A stretch of 8,873 nt of DNA from an uncultured Methylococcaceae bacterium (GCA_903839795.1 CAIMDR010000697.1:1-8873); one strand, 5' to 3'; counted from the first letter of the stretch, positions 1 through 5,911 are shown. The notes: a model not told the origin generated them from the sequence alone. Numbers and translations are program-made.

Positions 1-2
1 AC

Positions 3-59
3 CTAAAATCCTTGAGTGAAGCGGAAATCAATAGATTTTCCAACCAATACTCGCTATAA
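3..59 (+). CDS. Possible C-terminal tail of an unidentified gene
   Basis: An open frame enters from the left edge and ends at TAA (57-59), giving the tail LKSLSEAEINRFSNQYSL. The alternation of acidic, polar and hydrophobic residues would suit a C-terminal helix, and the other two plus frames are interrupted by stops in the same stretch. Eighteen codons are too few to assign a family, and an open run of this length is easily found by chance. No terminator-like hairpin follows directly; the next palindrome starts at 154. The call is weak and depends on sequence upstream of the window. Confidence 0.2.
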   Translation, partial: LKSLSEAEINRFSNQYSL

Positions 60-153
60 GCAAAGCCATTAAGTCGGTCTGCTGGACATTATTTACCTTG
101 GTACTTTTTTATCGTCATCGGGTTGGACGGCGTAAAATTATAAAGTCATGTAG

Positions 154-181
154 GTTGGGCAACATCTTTTCGTTGCTCAAC
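154..181. repeat. Short palindromic repeat (GTTGGGCAAC / GTTGCTCAAC)
   Basis: GTTGGGCAAC (154-163) is followed after 8 bases by GTTGCTCAAC (172-181). The arms pair over 10 positions with one mismatch that becomes a G-U wobble in RNA. The flanks (TAGG before, ATTC after) look like the border of a dispersed intergenic palindrome rather than a terminator, because no T-run follows on either strand. From memory, similar GTTGGGCAAC hairpins occur in many copies in some gammaproteobacterial genomes; that could not be checked. It lies about 100 bp beyond the 3' end of the decayed minus-strand gene pair. Confidence 0.45.
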
Positions 182-280
182 ATTCAACGGTCAAAATCAG
201 AATATCAAGAGATTTCCTCAATGCCATTCATGTATTTTAACGCGAAAATGTCGGACACGAAAAGCATATGCGCGACCTGG

Positions 281-523
281 CTACGCGCTTATTTTTTCAT
301 AGAGTGATTCGGGAGCGATGTCTGCACCATTCTCTCAAGCGATTGTGCCGCCATCAATACTTGCGGCTTTAAACAGGTTCAAATCCCGCAACGATTCAAA
401 AATAGCCCATTTACCAATGTATTCTGAAAAATCGACGTTGCCACAAGTACCATCATCAAACACAACGTTAAAAATGTAGCCTTGTTGATAGTTAATTTCA
501 ATGACTTTATTCATATTCCACAT
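281..523 (-). pseudogene. DUF2442-family protein, disrupted by an in-frame TGA
   Basis: Read on the minus strand from ATG at 523, the product begins MWNMNKVIEINYQQGYIFNV and continues with VFDDGTCGNVDFSEYIGKW and IFESLRDLNLFKAASIDGG, which is the layout of DUF2442 (a small beta-rich domain with an F-D-D-G core and a late R-D motif). After residue 62 there is a TGA (335-337). Reading on in the same frame gives ENGADIAPESLYEKISA and then TAG (281-283). Family members carry W-x-N-G-A-D at this place, so the TGA most simply replaces a TGG. With the stop ignored the protein would be 80 residues, the usual family size. GAGG (535-538) precedes ATG 523 with a workable spacing and overlaps the stop of the upstream DUF4160 gene, so the two were translationally coupled. 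ATG 514 is another possible start. DUF2442 often sits next to DUF4160, and a toxin-antitoxin role has been suggested but is not settled. The truncated 62-residue product might still be made. Confidence 0.72.
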
Positions 524-536
524 AAATGCCAACACC

Positions 537-800
537 TCAATTTAGTGGTTTTATTTTAGTAATGTCTTTACCTTCTTGTGCATGTGGCCAATCTTTTTCA
601 AGTTCGGCAACATGCAAATCAATCCATCCATTCGCGTACCAGTTTGGTCGCTGCTCTTGAATTTAATGACCTTTGAGGATATTGCCGTTAAAATCAAACA
701 AAGCATTTTTTGCCTGATATTCCGCATGAAAGTGTGGCGGATTATGGTCATCGTAGAACATTCTGATGATGATTCCAAAAAATCTGGAAATTATTGGCAT
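537..800 (-). pseudogene. DUF4160-family protein with two compensating frameshifts
   Basis: From ATG at 800 on the minus strand the product begins MPIISRFFGIIIRMFYDDHN, followed by PPHFHAEYQAKNALFDFNG. This is the hallmark N-terminus of DUF4160, with the conserved D-D-H-N-P-P-H-F-H-A-E-Y core. At codon 45 the frame fails and meets TAA at 663-665. Family sequence resumes in a second frame as LNSRAATKLVREW and then returns to the first frame as IDLHVAELEKDWPHAQEGKD, ending at TGA (537-539). The pattern fits loss of one base near 666-671 plus a 4-base tandem duplication (TCCATCCA, 623-630, plus strand). Together they change the length by +3, so the end of the gene is back in the original frame. 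Repaired, the protein would have about 86 residues, normal for the family. The gene overlaps the ribosome binding site of the DUF2442 gene, so the pair formed one operon. Biochemical function is unknown. Confidence 0.75.
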
Positions 801-1138
801 AGTCAATTCTCATAAAAACAGCATAACAATCAGAAACGAGGTTTTGATAATAATAGATTGGCTATGGTAAATCCACCTTACGAGTTGTTAATAATAACTG
901 AGGGCAGAGGATAGTTAAATCTAAGTTTACTCTGATCCAGTTCTTTAACGCTTCAAATCGCGACGAGGGCATCACTCCTACGAAGTGCCTGACCGCTAAT
1001 TTATCTTGCAATTAATCCGAACATCCGACATACGGCCACGATTAAGGCTGCCGTAAAACTGCTCTTATTGCGTGGTAAGAAACTTAACAGGCCATACAAG
1101 CCAATTTTTATACAAGGGATGCCAGTTTTAAGTCATGT
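801..1138. other. Gene-free stretch with one decayed palindrome
   Basis: No open frame here shows family resemblance, a plausible ribosome binding site or sustained coding character. The part next to 800 would hold the promoter of the decayed minus-strand pair; GAG at 809-811 (minus strand) is only a weak ribosome binding site for ATG 800, and I see no convincing -35/-10 pair. The one recognisable element is the palindrome relic at 893-940, listed separately. The remainder (941-1138) shows nothing I can name. Confidence 0.5.
893..940 (+). repeat. Degenerate copy of the GGGGAC-type palindromic repeat
   Basis: Bases 893-924 align without gaps to 1486-1517 at 26 of 32 positions, from AATAAC through the GGGCAGAG / GGGACAGAG core to AGTTAAATCTAA / AGTTAAGTCTAA. 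The right half (925-940) is only loosely alike and has lost most of the complementary arm. A short stem of CAGAG (905-909) with CTCTG (930-934) remains. It reads as an older, decayed copy of the intact element at 1484-1539, in the same orientation and about 600 bp away. Confidence 0.6.
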
Positions 1139-1290
1139 TTGAACACTTTTTACGCCTGTAAATACCAAGATTACGCCAATAATTACGCTGCAATGGCAAG
1201 TAATCAGAGTGTAGTGGAAAAGCCTTTAAGCCTTAGCCATCTAGGCTTGCAGAGGGAGCTGTTTTATAAAACGCTGCCAACACACGACAT

Positions 1291-1416
1291 CAGGATTTTT
1301 ACAGGCGTAAACAGGCCGCAAACAGATGGTTTTAGAGTTAATACACGCGTAAAGCAAACAAATCCGCCTGTAAACAGACTGATTACTGACCATAACAGCC
1401 TGAGAACATCCGCTAT
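1291..1416 (+). repeat. Degenerate 21-bp periodic array
   Basis: Cut every 21 bases from 1291, this stretch gives six rows. Four begin with CAG (1291, 1312, 1375, 1396), one with TAG (1333) and one with GCA (1354). Rows 1, 3 and 4 end in GTAAA and row 5 in ATAA. A 14-bp dyad motif, TTTACGCCTGTAAA or its reverse complement, lies at 1298-1311 (exact inverse) and at 1340-1353 and 1361-1374 (11 of 14 each), with centres 42 and 21 bp apart. An exact copy at 1149-1162 and a weaker one at 1170-1183 (10 of 14) are again 21 bp apart, so the array may begin near 1149. In one plus frame it reads as degenerate heptads (HDIRIFT, GVNRPQT, DGFRVNT, PVNRLIT), but that frame lacks an ATG start and a ribosome binding site. 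It could be iteron-like binding sites or the relic of a repeat-coding segment. I do not recognise the family. Confidence 0.45.
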
Positions 1417-1483
1417 TCACCCCGCTACATAAGATAGCGCGATGCCCACGTCTACTTTTATTCCCAAACCGGATAATGATTTT

Positions 1484-1539
1484 TAAATAACCGGGGACAG
1501 AGTAAAGTTAAGTCTAACTACTCGGTCCCCGGTTATTTA
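1484..1539 (+). repeat. Intact GGGGAC-type palindromic repeat
   Basis: Positions 1484-1504 pair with 1519-1539 at 20 of 21 positions, the one mismatch being A1499 against G1524. The outer stem is TAAATAACCGGGGAC with its complement, and the loop region contains AGTTA/TAACT, which can pair further with a shifted register. The stable stem with little T-rich tail and the second copy at 893-940 argue for a dispersed palindromic element rather than a terminator. Elements beginning GGGGACAG are, from memory, often spread by REP-associated Y1 transposases (RAYT/TnpA_REP). No such transposase is in this window, so any mobilisation would act in trans. Confidence 0.75.
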
Positions 1540-1570
1540 TCCTAAAAACCTCATTTAGCCAAAGATTTAA

Positions 1571-1684
1571 ACAGATAAGCACCGATAATACATGATATTA
1601 AGCACGACTGACAATTTACGAAAAGGGTGATCAAAAGAATTGATCTAACAGGTTGTTTATCTGAGTAAATCCGTGTTTATCTGT
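1571..1684. repeat. Imperfect inverted pair around a 82-bp spacer
   Basis: ACAGATAAGCACCGAT (1571-1586) and the reverse complement of 1669-1684, ACAGATAAACACGGAT, agree at 14 of 16 positions. A further TTTATCTGAG (1657-1666) repeats the start of the right arm's complement, so the right side is a short tandem. GATCAA-N5-TTGATC (1629-1645) sits inside the spacer. The arms resemble the CACAGAT / CACGGAT words that recur in intergenic DNA of many environmental bacteria. The spacer has no coding frame. It may be a small non-autonomous element or simply two copies of a common intergenic word. Confidence 0.35.
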
Positions 1685-1687
1685 GGC

Positions 1688-1919
1688 TCAAATACGTTTT
1701 TTAGGTTTATGCCTATATCCAACGCACCTTACGGGTTTGAAACGCCCCGAGGGGCCTAATCTATAAGCGATGGGTAACGCCTCTCGAAACAAAAAAACAA
1801 TGACGATAATCATGCCCCCGATAATATTTGCTTTCGCCCTTGCAGGACTTGAGGTTTTGTGGATATTCCTGATTTCATAGGGCTGCATCCTATGCTGATG
1901 TATTATGCCCTTTCAGGGC
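1688..1919. repeat. Dispersed-repeat-like block with two GC-rich hairpins
   Basis: GCCCC-GA-GGGGC (1744-1755) and GCCCT-TTC-AGGGC (1907-1919) are two compact hairpins bracketing about 150 bp. The phrases around them (CTTACGGGTTTGAAACGCCC, and GGGCTGCATCC before the second hairpin) look, from memory, like an intergenic repeat found in many copies in unrelated environmental bacteria, where it is often mis-annotated as a small protein. The minus frame 1688-1888 translates to a 66-residue Arg-rich peptide starting MQPYEIRNIHK, with no ribosome binding site that I can defend. No recognised mobile-element terminal repeats or target duplication were found. Confidence 0.35.
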
Positions 1920-1953
1920 GTTGTGTTAATTCCGCCAGTCAGATGCTAGCGGT

Positions 1954-4900
1954 TCACCGCCAGGGTGTGCTGGCCTCGACAAGTTCGGCAATCTGACGCC
2001 CCAGAGTGTCAAGTTGCTCACCCAGCTCCGTCTCACCCTGATCGATGGCTTGCTCTAGTCCCCTGGCTGACTCCATAATGTCCAGCGCACAGATAAAGCC
2101 GGCATTGCTGACCAGGGTATGCAGCCGTCGGGCAGCCATTTCCCTGTCGCCCGAGGCCAGTTCGCTGCGTGCCAGCTTTACTGCATTAATGTTGTCATCG
2201 AAGAACATCTCCAGCAGACTGATGAACATATCCCGATCACCGCTCAGCCGCTTTGCTGCACGGTCTCGGTCGATTCCAGCAATATCCGGAAAGTCTTTGA
2301 CAGTTTTGATGTCTGCCGATGTTTGTAAAGTTGGAGCTGAGGCCAGTCCGGGCTTAATCCATTTTGACAGCATGATCGCCATCTGGTCCAGATCCATTGG
2401 TTTGGCCAGCACGTCGTCCGCGCCGGCCGCACGCGCTGCTGCTTGTTGTTCTTCACGCACTCCGGCGGTGAAGGCAATGATTGGCAGATCGATTAAACCC
2501 AAATCTACTCGGATCAACCGGATTGCAGTCAAGCCGTCCATTACGGGCATTTGCACATCCATTAGCACCGCATTGAAAGCCTCTGGCCGGGTTATGAGAA
2601 GTTGTACGGCCTGTTGGCCATCGGCGGCCAGGGTGGTGGCCGCACCTTCCAGCGCCAGCGCACGCTCCATCAGATCTCGGTTCATGGCGCTGTCGTCCAC
2701 CACGAGTATGTGCATTCCCACCAGACGCGGCTCACAGGATGGCTGTGCCTGATGGGTAGCCAGTGCGTCCTTATCACCTTCGCGCCCTTTTTGAAAAGGT
2801 AACTCGAACCAAAAGGTGCTGCCTTGGCCGACTTGGCTCTCGACGCCAATCTCTCCCCCCATTAGCTCAACCAGACGCTTGCAAATGGACAAGCCGAGAC
2901 CTGTGCCACCGAAACGACGGCTGATGCCCGCATCAGCTTGGGTGAAAGGCGAAAATAGCCGGGTCAGCGCCTCAGGCGCAATCCCTATGCCGCTGTCGCA
3001 TACCTCGAAGCGCAGCCGCACGACTGTCTCGTCGATCGCGCGCACTTGGACAAAGACCGCTACTTCCCCCCGCTCGGTGAATTTGATGGCGTTTCCTGTC
3101 AGGTTGAACAATACCTGTTCCAAGCGCAGTCCATCGCCGATCAATGATCCTAGCTGCGTAGCCGGAGGCTCCAGGCGCAGCGTGAGTCCTTTGGTTCCTG
3201 CGGCCTGGCCCATCAGGCTGTCGAGATTAGCCAACAGGCTGCCCAGGTCGAAGGGGCGGGGTTCGATGCGCAGTTGCCCTGCTTCAATTTTGGATAAGTC
3301 GAGCACGTCGTCAAGAATAGCGAGAAGGGATTGGCCTGCAGTCCGAATGCGCTCGACCATTTCACGCTGCTTTCCTATGAGTGGTTCGCGTTCCAGTACT
3401 TGGGCCAAGCCGAGTACCGCGTTCATCGGGGTGCGAATCTCATGACTCATGTGAGCCAGGAACTCGCTCTTAGCGGCGTTGGCTGCCTCTGCGGCATCGT
3501 AAGCCTGCCGCAGTTCATGTTCGTAACGCTTCCGTTCGCTGATGTCGCGGGACACGCCGAGGATTTCCACAAAGGTGCCGTTGGTACTGAGAATAGGGCT
3601 TGCTGTAACATCGGTCCAGACGGTTGAGCCGTCTTTACAACGCTGTTCAAGCTCTCCCCGAAAGTTTTCCAACGGAAGTCCCGCCTCTACGTTGGCACGT
3701 AATTTTTCGAAATACGCCTGGGCAATGATCAATGAGTCGGGAGTGAGCACCTCTTCCAGTGATTGAGGCTTTACTTCATCGGCTGTGAAGCCCCGTAACT
3801 TTTCAACGGAGGGGCTTACGTAGGAAAATCTTCCGTCAAGATCCATCGTCTTAATGGTGTCGATGGCATTGTCGGCCAGCAGGCGGTGTCGCTCCTCACT
3901 GATTCGCAATTTTTCTTTCATCTGCTTGCGTGCCGTGATGTCCTCGACAATGAACAGATGGCGGGGCGGTGCATCGGCATCGACTTGCACCGGTGCACAG
4001 GTCACGCTGACCCAGACCACTGAGCCGTCCGGATGAAGATAGCGTTTATTCATGCTGTAGTCGCTGATTTCGCCGGCGTTAAGGCGCATCGTGTTATCGA
4101 GACTTTGCTGAATGTCGTCTGGGTGCGTGAAGCGATGCTGGGGGTTGTTGACTCCTATCAACTGATCGAGTGTTTGGCCGACGATCTCGCTAAGGCGGAC
4201 GTTGGCTTCCAGAACCTGTCCGGTAGTCGAATCGACCAACGCGACACCCAACGGTGCTTGCTCGAAGATGACCCGAAAACGCGCCTCGGCCGCCCACTGG
4301 GCTTTCAGCGCTGTCAACTCTTGACGCTGCTGTCCCCTGCGCCACAGTAAATAGCCTGCGGAATAGATCAGAAGCAGGCCAAAACCTACGACTAGAGCTG
4401 TTGCCCAAGCCAAGTTGTGAATGCCGGCATAGGCCTCGATCTCGTCTATTTCGGCAATCATTAACCAGGGCGTCCCGGCAACGACGGAGGCGTAGGCCAA
4501 GACGGGAATCCCTCGATAATCGCGGCCGCCCTCGATAATACCTCGCTCTCCACGCGCTGCTCTGGCTGCCGGCATCTTTGGCGTGCTCAAGGGTAGGGTC
4601 ATCGAGAGTGCGGCATCAGGCTTAAAGCGTAGGGGTGTCAAAAAGCGGATCTCATCGCCGTCGCGCCGAACCAGGTAAGTCTCCGCTGTCTGGGTTGGCA
4701 CCGGCCAAGACTCGACTAGCGGGTTCAAAGCCTGATTCGCGTGCCAAGTCACGTAGGCCACACCCAGCGGCGCCATGTCTGGCGACCCGATGGGTGCCAG
4801 AACGCCGTATTGAATCTCCCCCTTGGCGTTACTGTGCAAATCGACGAGTTCAACACGCGGTCGGTGCAAGATATCCCGGATTAAATCCGTATAGGCTCGG

Positions 4901-5334
4901 ACATCGGCTTCACCAATGGCGAAGGCCGGGCGCCCCTCGACATCCACCACAGCCAGCCCGGCCCAGCCTCGAGCCTTCGCCATCTGTATCATCAGCTCCT
5001 GCATTTTTTTCAGATTTGCCCCATTCTTTCGGCCGCCGCTTTGCCATTGGCTGAAAAGTATCTCAAGCTGTGAGTGGCCGTAAAAAGCCAAGTCGGTATT
5101 AATCCGAGCCTCAGCAAGCCAAGCCTCGATTTGTTGGCGTTTCTGTTCGACGATCACAGCCAGGGTGCGGTCATTTTCGCGACGTATTTCCGCGCTCAGG
5201 TAGCGATAGCCGATGGTGCCGATCGCGCCGATCAGTAGCGAAAGGGCAAGTAGCGGGAGCATAAAACGCAGCCAATGATGACTGAAGCGACCGGTGGGAG
5301 AAGTTGGAAGATGGGAGGCGATAGCGGTTCTCAT
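1954..5334 (-). CDS. Hybrid sensor histidine kinase (dCache-PAS-PAS-HisKA-HATPase-REC-Hpt)
   Basis: An inner-membrane sensor of 1126 residues that would autophosphorylate on His and pass the phosphate through its own receiver and Hpt domains to an unknown partner. Visible parts: a first membrane helix at about 21-45, a periplasmic dCache-like sensor to about 305, a second helix at about 308-331, PAS domains at about 350-470 and 480-605 (the latter ending RDISERKR), and a HisKA H-box SHEIRTPMN with His631. The ATPase domain has N744/N748 in its N-box, DSGIG at 780-784, FSPF at 794-797 and GGTGLGL at 809-815. The receiver has Asp880/881, phospho-acceptor Asp926, Thr956 and Lys978. An Hpt domain ends the protein, with His1072. 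ATG 5334 is the first possible start: an in-frame TAA lies 13 codons upstream with no start codon between, and no clear Shine-Dalgarno is present. No response regulator gene adjoins it, so the output is unknown. Its GC content is higher than both flanks. The ligand cannot be inferred. Confidence 0.95.
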   Translation of the reverse strand: MRTAIASHLPTSPTGRFSHHWLRFMLPLLALSLLIGAIGTIGYRYLSAEIRRENDRTLAVIVEQKRQQIEAWLAEARINTDLAFYGHSQLEILFSQWQSGGRKNGANLKKMQELMIQMAKARGWAGLAVVDVEGRPAFAIGEADVRAYTDLIRDILHRPRVELVDLHSNAKGEIQYGVLAPIGSPDMAPLGVAYVTWHANQALNPLVESWPVPTQTAETYLVRRDGDEIRFLTPLRFKPDAALSMTLPLSTPKMPAARAARGERGIIEGGRDYRGIPVLAYASVVAGTPWLMIAEIDEIEAYAGIHNLAWATALVVGFGLLLIYSAGYLLWRRGQQRQELTALKAQWAAEARFRVIFEQAPLGVALVDSTTGQVLEANVRLSEIVGQTLDQLIGVNNPQHRFTHPDDIQQSLDNTMRLNAGEISDYSMNKRYLHPDGSVVWVSVTCAPVQVDADAPPRHLFIVEDITARKQMKEKLRISEERHRLLADNAIDTIKTMDLDGRFSYVSPSVEKLRGFTADEVKPQSLEEVLTPDSLIIAQAYFEKLRANVEAGLPLENFRGELEQRCKDGSTVWTDVTASPILSTNGTFVEILGVSRDISERKRYEHELRQAYDAAEAANAAKSEFLAHMSHEIRTPMNAVLGLAQVLEREPLIGKQREMVERIRTAGQSLLAILDDVLDLSKIEAGQLRIEPRPFDLGSLLANLDSLMGQAAGTKGLTLRLEPPATQLGSLIGDGLRLEQVLFNLTGNAIKFTERGEVAVFVQVRAIDETVVRLRFEVCDSGIGIAPEALTRLFSPFTQADAGISRRFGGTGLGLSICKRLVELMGGEIGVESQVGQGSTFWFELPFQKGREGDKDALATHQAQPSCEPRLVGMHILVVDDSAMNRDLMERALALEGAATTLAADGQQAVQLLITRPEAFNAVLMDVQMPVMDGLTAIRLIRVDLGLIDLPIIAFTAGVREEQQAAARAAGADDVLAKPMDLDQMAIMLSKWIKPGLASAPTLQTSADIKTVKDFPDIAGIDRDRAAKRLSGDRDMFISLLEMFFDDNINAVKLARSELASGDREMAARRLHTLVSNAGFICALDIMESARGLEQAIDQGETELGEQLDTLGRQIAELVEASTPWR

Positions 5335-5352
5335 GTTGGTAGATACAGTCCG

Positions 5353-5375
5353 GTACTTCGATAAAGCTTAAGTAC
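5353..5375. promoter_or_regulatory. Dyad GTACTT-N11-AAGTAC upstream of the kinase gene
   Basis: GTACTT (5353-5358) and AAGTAC (5370-5375) form a perfect 6-bp dyad with an 11-bp spacer, starting 19 bp upstream of the kinase start codon on the minus strand. Spacing and size would suit a dimeric regulator binding the promoter or leader region. An AAGCTT palindrome lies within it. A 6-bp dyad is not rare by chance and no regulator is encoded nearby, so this is only a candidate. Confidence 0.25.
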
Positions 5376-5517
5376 AAGAGCGGGTTTAAAAAAGCTGGCG
5401 ACGCTGTTAAGTGACGAAGCAAAGTCGGTATGTTGTTTGCAGAGCGTTTTCACTCCGCTTGGTATCGGCAGTGCAGGATGAGCGCTCTTAACGTTGGCTG
5501 GAATGCAATTAGGCAAT

Positions 5518-5547
5518 AATTATGCACTATTTTAGTAAATTATGCAC
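5518..5547 (+). promoter_or_regulatory. Direct repeat AATTATGCAC x2, 20 bp apart
   Basis: AATTATGCAC occurs exactly at 5518-5527 and 5538-5547. The start-to-start distance of 20 bp places both on the same face of the helix, as expected for tandem binding sites of one regulator. It sits in the divergent region, about 185 bp from the kinase start and 365 bp from the uvrA start. No known consensus is matched with confidence. Confidence 0.3.
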
Positions 5548-5783
5548 CAATATGAAACAATTTTCGAATCTTTGGAGGTCTATTGAAGAGGATTTATCGT
5601 CTACCGGTCGTGGCGAGAGTCTCATGCACTCGTGCTGTGCCATGCATCGCGAGGCTCAAACTAAAAATGCGCTTCATTATTCACAACTATATGTTATTTT
5701 AAGTTTAAATGGTTTTGACATAACGTTGATATTGTCTTAAATGATTAAATAAACAAGGGGAGTCAAGCGACTATAAAAATACC

Positions 5784-5803
5784 TGCTGGTCACTATGGCA
5801 GCA
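5784..5803. promoter_or_regulatory. Possible LexA-type box (CTG-N10-CAG)
   Basis: CTGGTCACTATGGCAG (5786-5801) has the CTG-N10-CAG spacing of gammaproteobacterial LexA sites, and the dyad extends one base pair on each side (TGCTG / CAGCA, plus outer A-T). uvrA is an SOS gene in Escherichia coli, which makes the position suggestive. Against it, the 10-bp core is not the alternating AT run of strong sites, and the box lies about 50 bp upstream of the best promoter candidate instead of overlapping it. Confidence 0.25.
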
Positions 5804-5851
5804 ATTTAAACTCCTTTTTTACCCGGATGTATTTGTTAACTTTCCATGAGT

Positions 5852-5880
5852 TTGTGAAAACAGCACTTTAAACGTATATT
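5852..5880 (+). promoter_or_regulatory. Sigma-70-like promoter of uvrA
   Basis: TTGTGA (5852-5857) and TATATT (5875-5880) are separated by 17 bp. They match the -35 and -10 consensus at 4 of 6 and 5 of 6 positions. Transcription would start about 25 bp before the uvrA ATG at 5912, giving a short leader with GGA (5901-5903) as a weak ribosome binding site 8 bp before the start codon. Confidence 0.45.
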
Positions 5881-5911
5881 AGGCAGTTGTTTAAATTGCC
5901 GGAATTACTTG

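Larger units (their letters stand above)
1433..1953. other. Gene-free repeat-rich region downstream of the kinase gene
   Basis: This stretch lies beyond the 3' end of the minus-strand kinase gene and holds no gene I can support. It contains the intact palindrome at 1484-1539, the inverted pair at 1571-1586 / 1669-1684 with a small GATCAA/TTGATC palindrome inside it (1629-1645), and the dispersed-repeat-like block from 1688 to about 1919. The 66-codon minus frame across 1688-1888 is treated as a by-product of that repeat. No strong terminator for the kinase gene is visible: the GCCCT/AGGGC hairpin at 1907-1919 is not followed by a T-run on the minus strand. Confidence 0.5.
5335..5851. other. 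Divergent intergenic region between the kinase gene and uvrA
   Basis: Both flanking genes point away from this stretch, so it should contain both promoters. It becomes AT-rich towards uvrA. Candidate control sites are listed separately (5353-5375, 5518-5547, 5784-5803). The small frames here are not credible genes: the plus frame 5522-5740 lacks a ribosome binding site and family resemblance. The minus frame that ends in TGA at 5331-5333, overlapping the kinase ATG, opens only with a TTG at 5516. No RNA gene was recognised. Confidence 0.55.

Noticed and set aside
98..307. 69-codon plus-strand frame
   Set aside because: It runs through the 154-181 palindrome and the end of the DUF2442 relic, with no recognisable motif.
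576..815. 79-codon plus-strand frame
   Set aside because: It is antisense to the DUF4160 relic, whose conserved motifs lie on the minus strand. It is open only by chance.
1220..1248. AAGCCT repeats with AGGCTT as a hairpin or small RNA
   Set aside because: The stem is about 8 bp with a bulge, has no promoter or T-run, and is common at this size by chance.
1139..1432. 97-codon plus-strand frame
   Set aside because: It opens with TTG, has no ribosome binding site and matches no family. Its heptad pattern follows from the 21-bp DNA periodicity, so it is treated as repeat DNA.
1907..1919. GCCCT/AGGGC hairpin as terminator of the kinase gene
   Set aside because: Read on the minus strand, the stem is followed by ATAATAC rather than a T-run, and the stem is only 5 bp.
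2045..2752. 235-codon plus-strand open frame, and others (for example 2816-3445, 4635-5054) inside the kinase gene
   Set aside because: They lie antisense to a complete seven-domain protein with all catalytic motifs. They are Ser/Arg/Pro-rich with no family resemblance, as expected for shadows of GC-rich coding DNA.
5331..5516. 61-codon minus-strand frame overlapping the kinase start by ATGA
   Set aside because: The overlap would suit translational coupling, but the frame opens with TTG, has no ribosome binding site and no recognisable domain.
5522..5740. 72-codon plus-strand frame upstream of uvrA
   Set aside because: No Shine-Dalgarno, no family resemblance, and it contains one copy of the phased decamer; more likely regulatory DNA.
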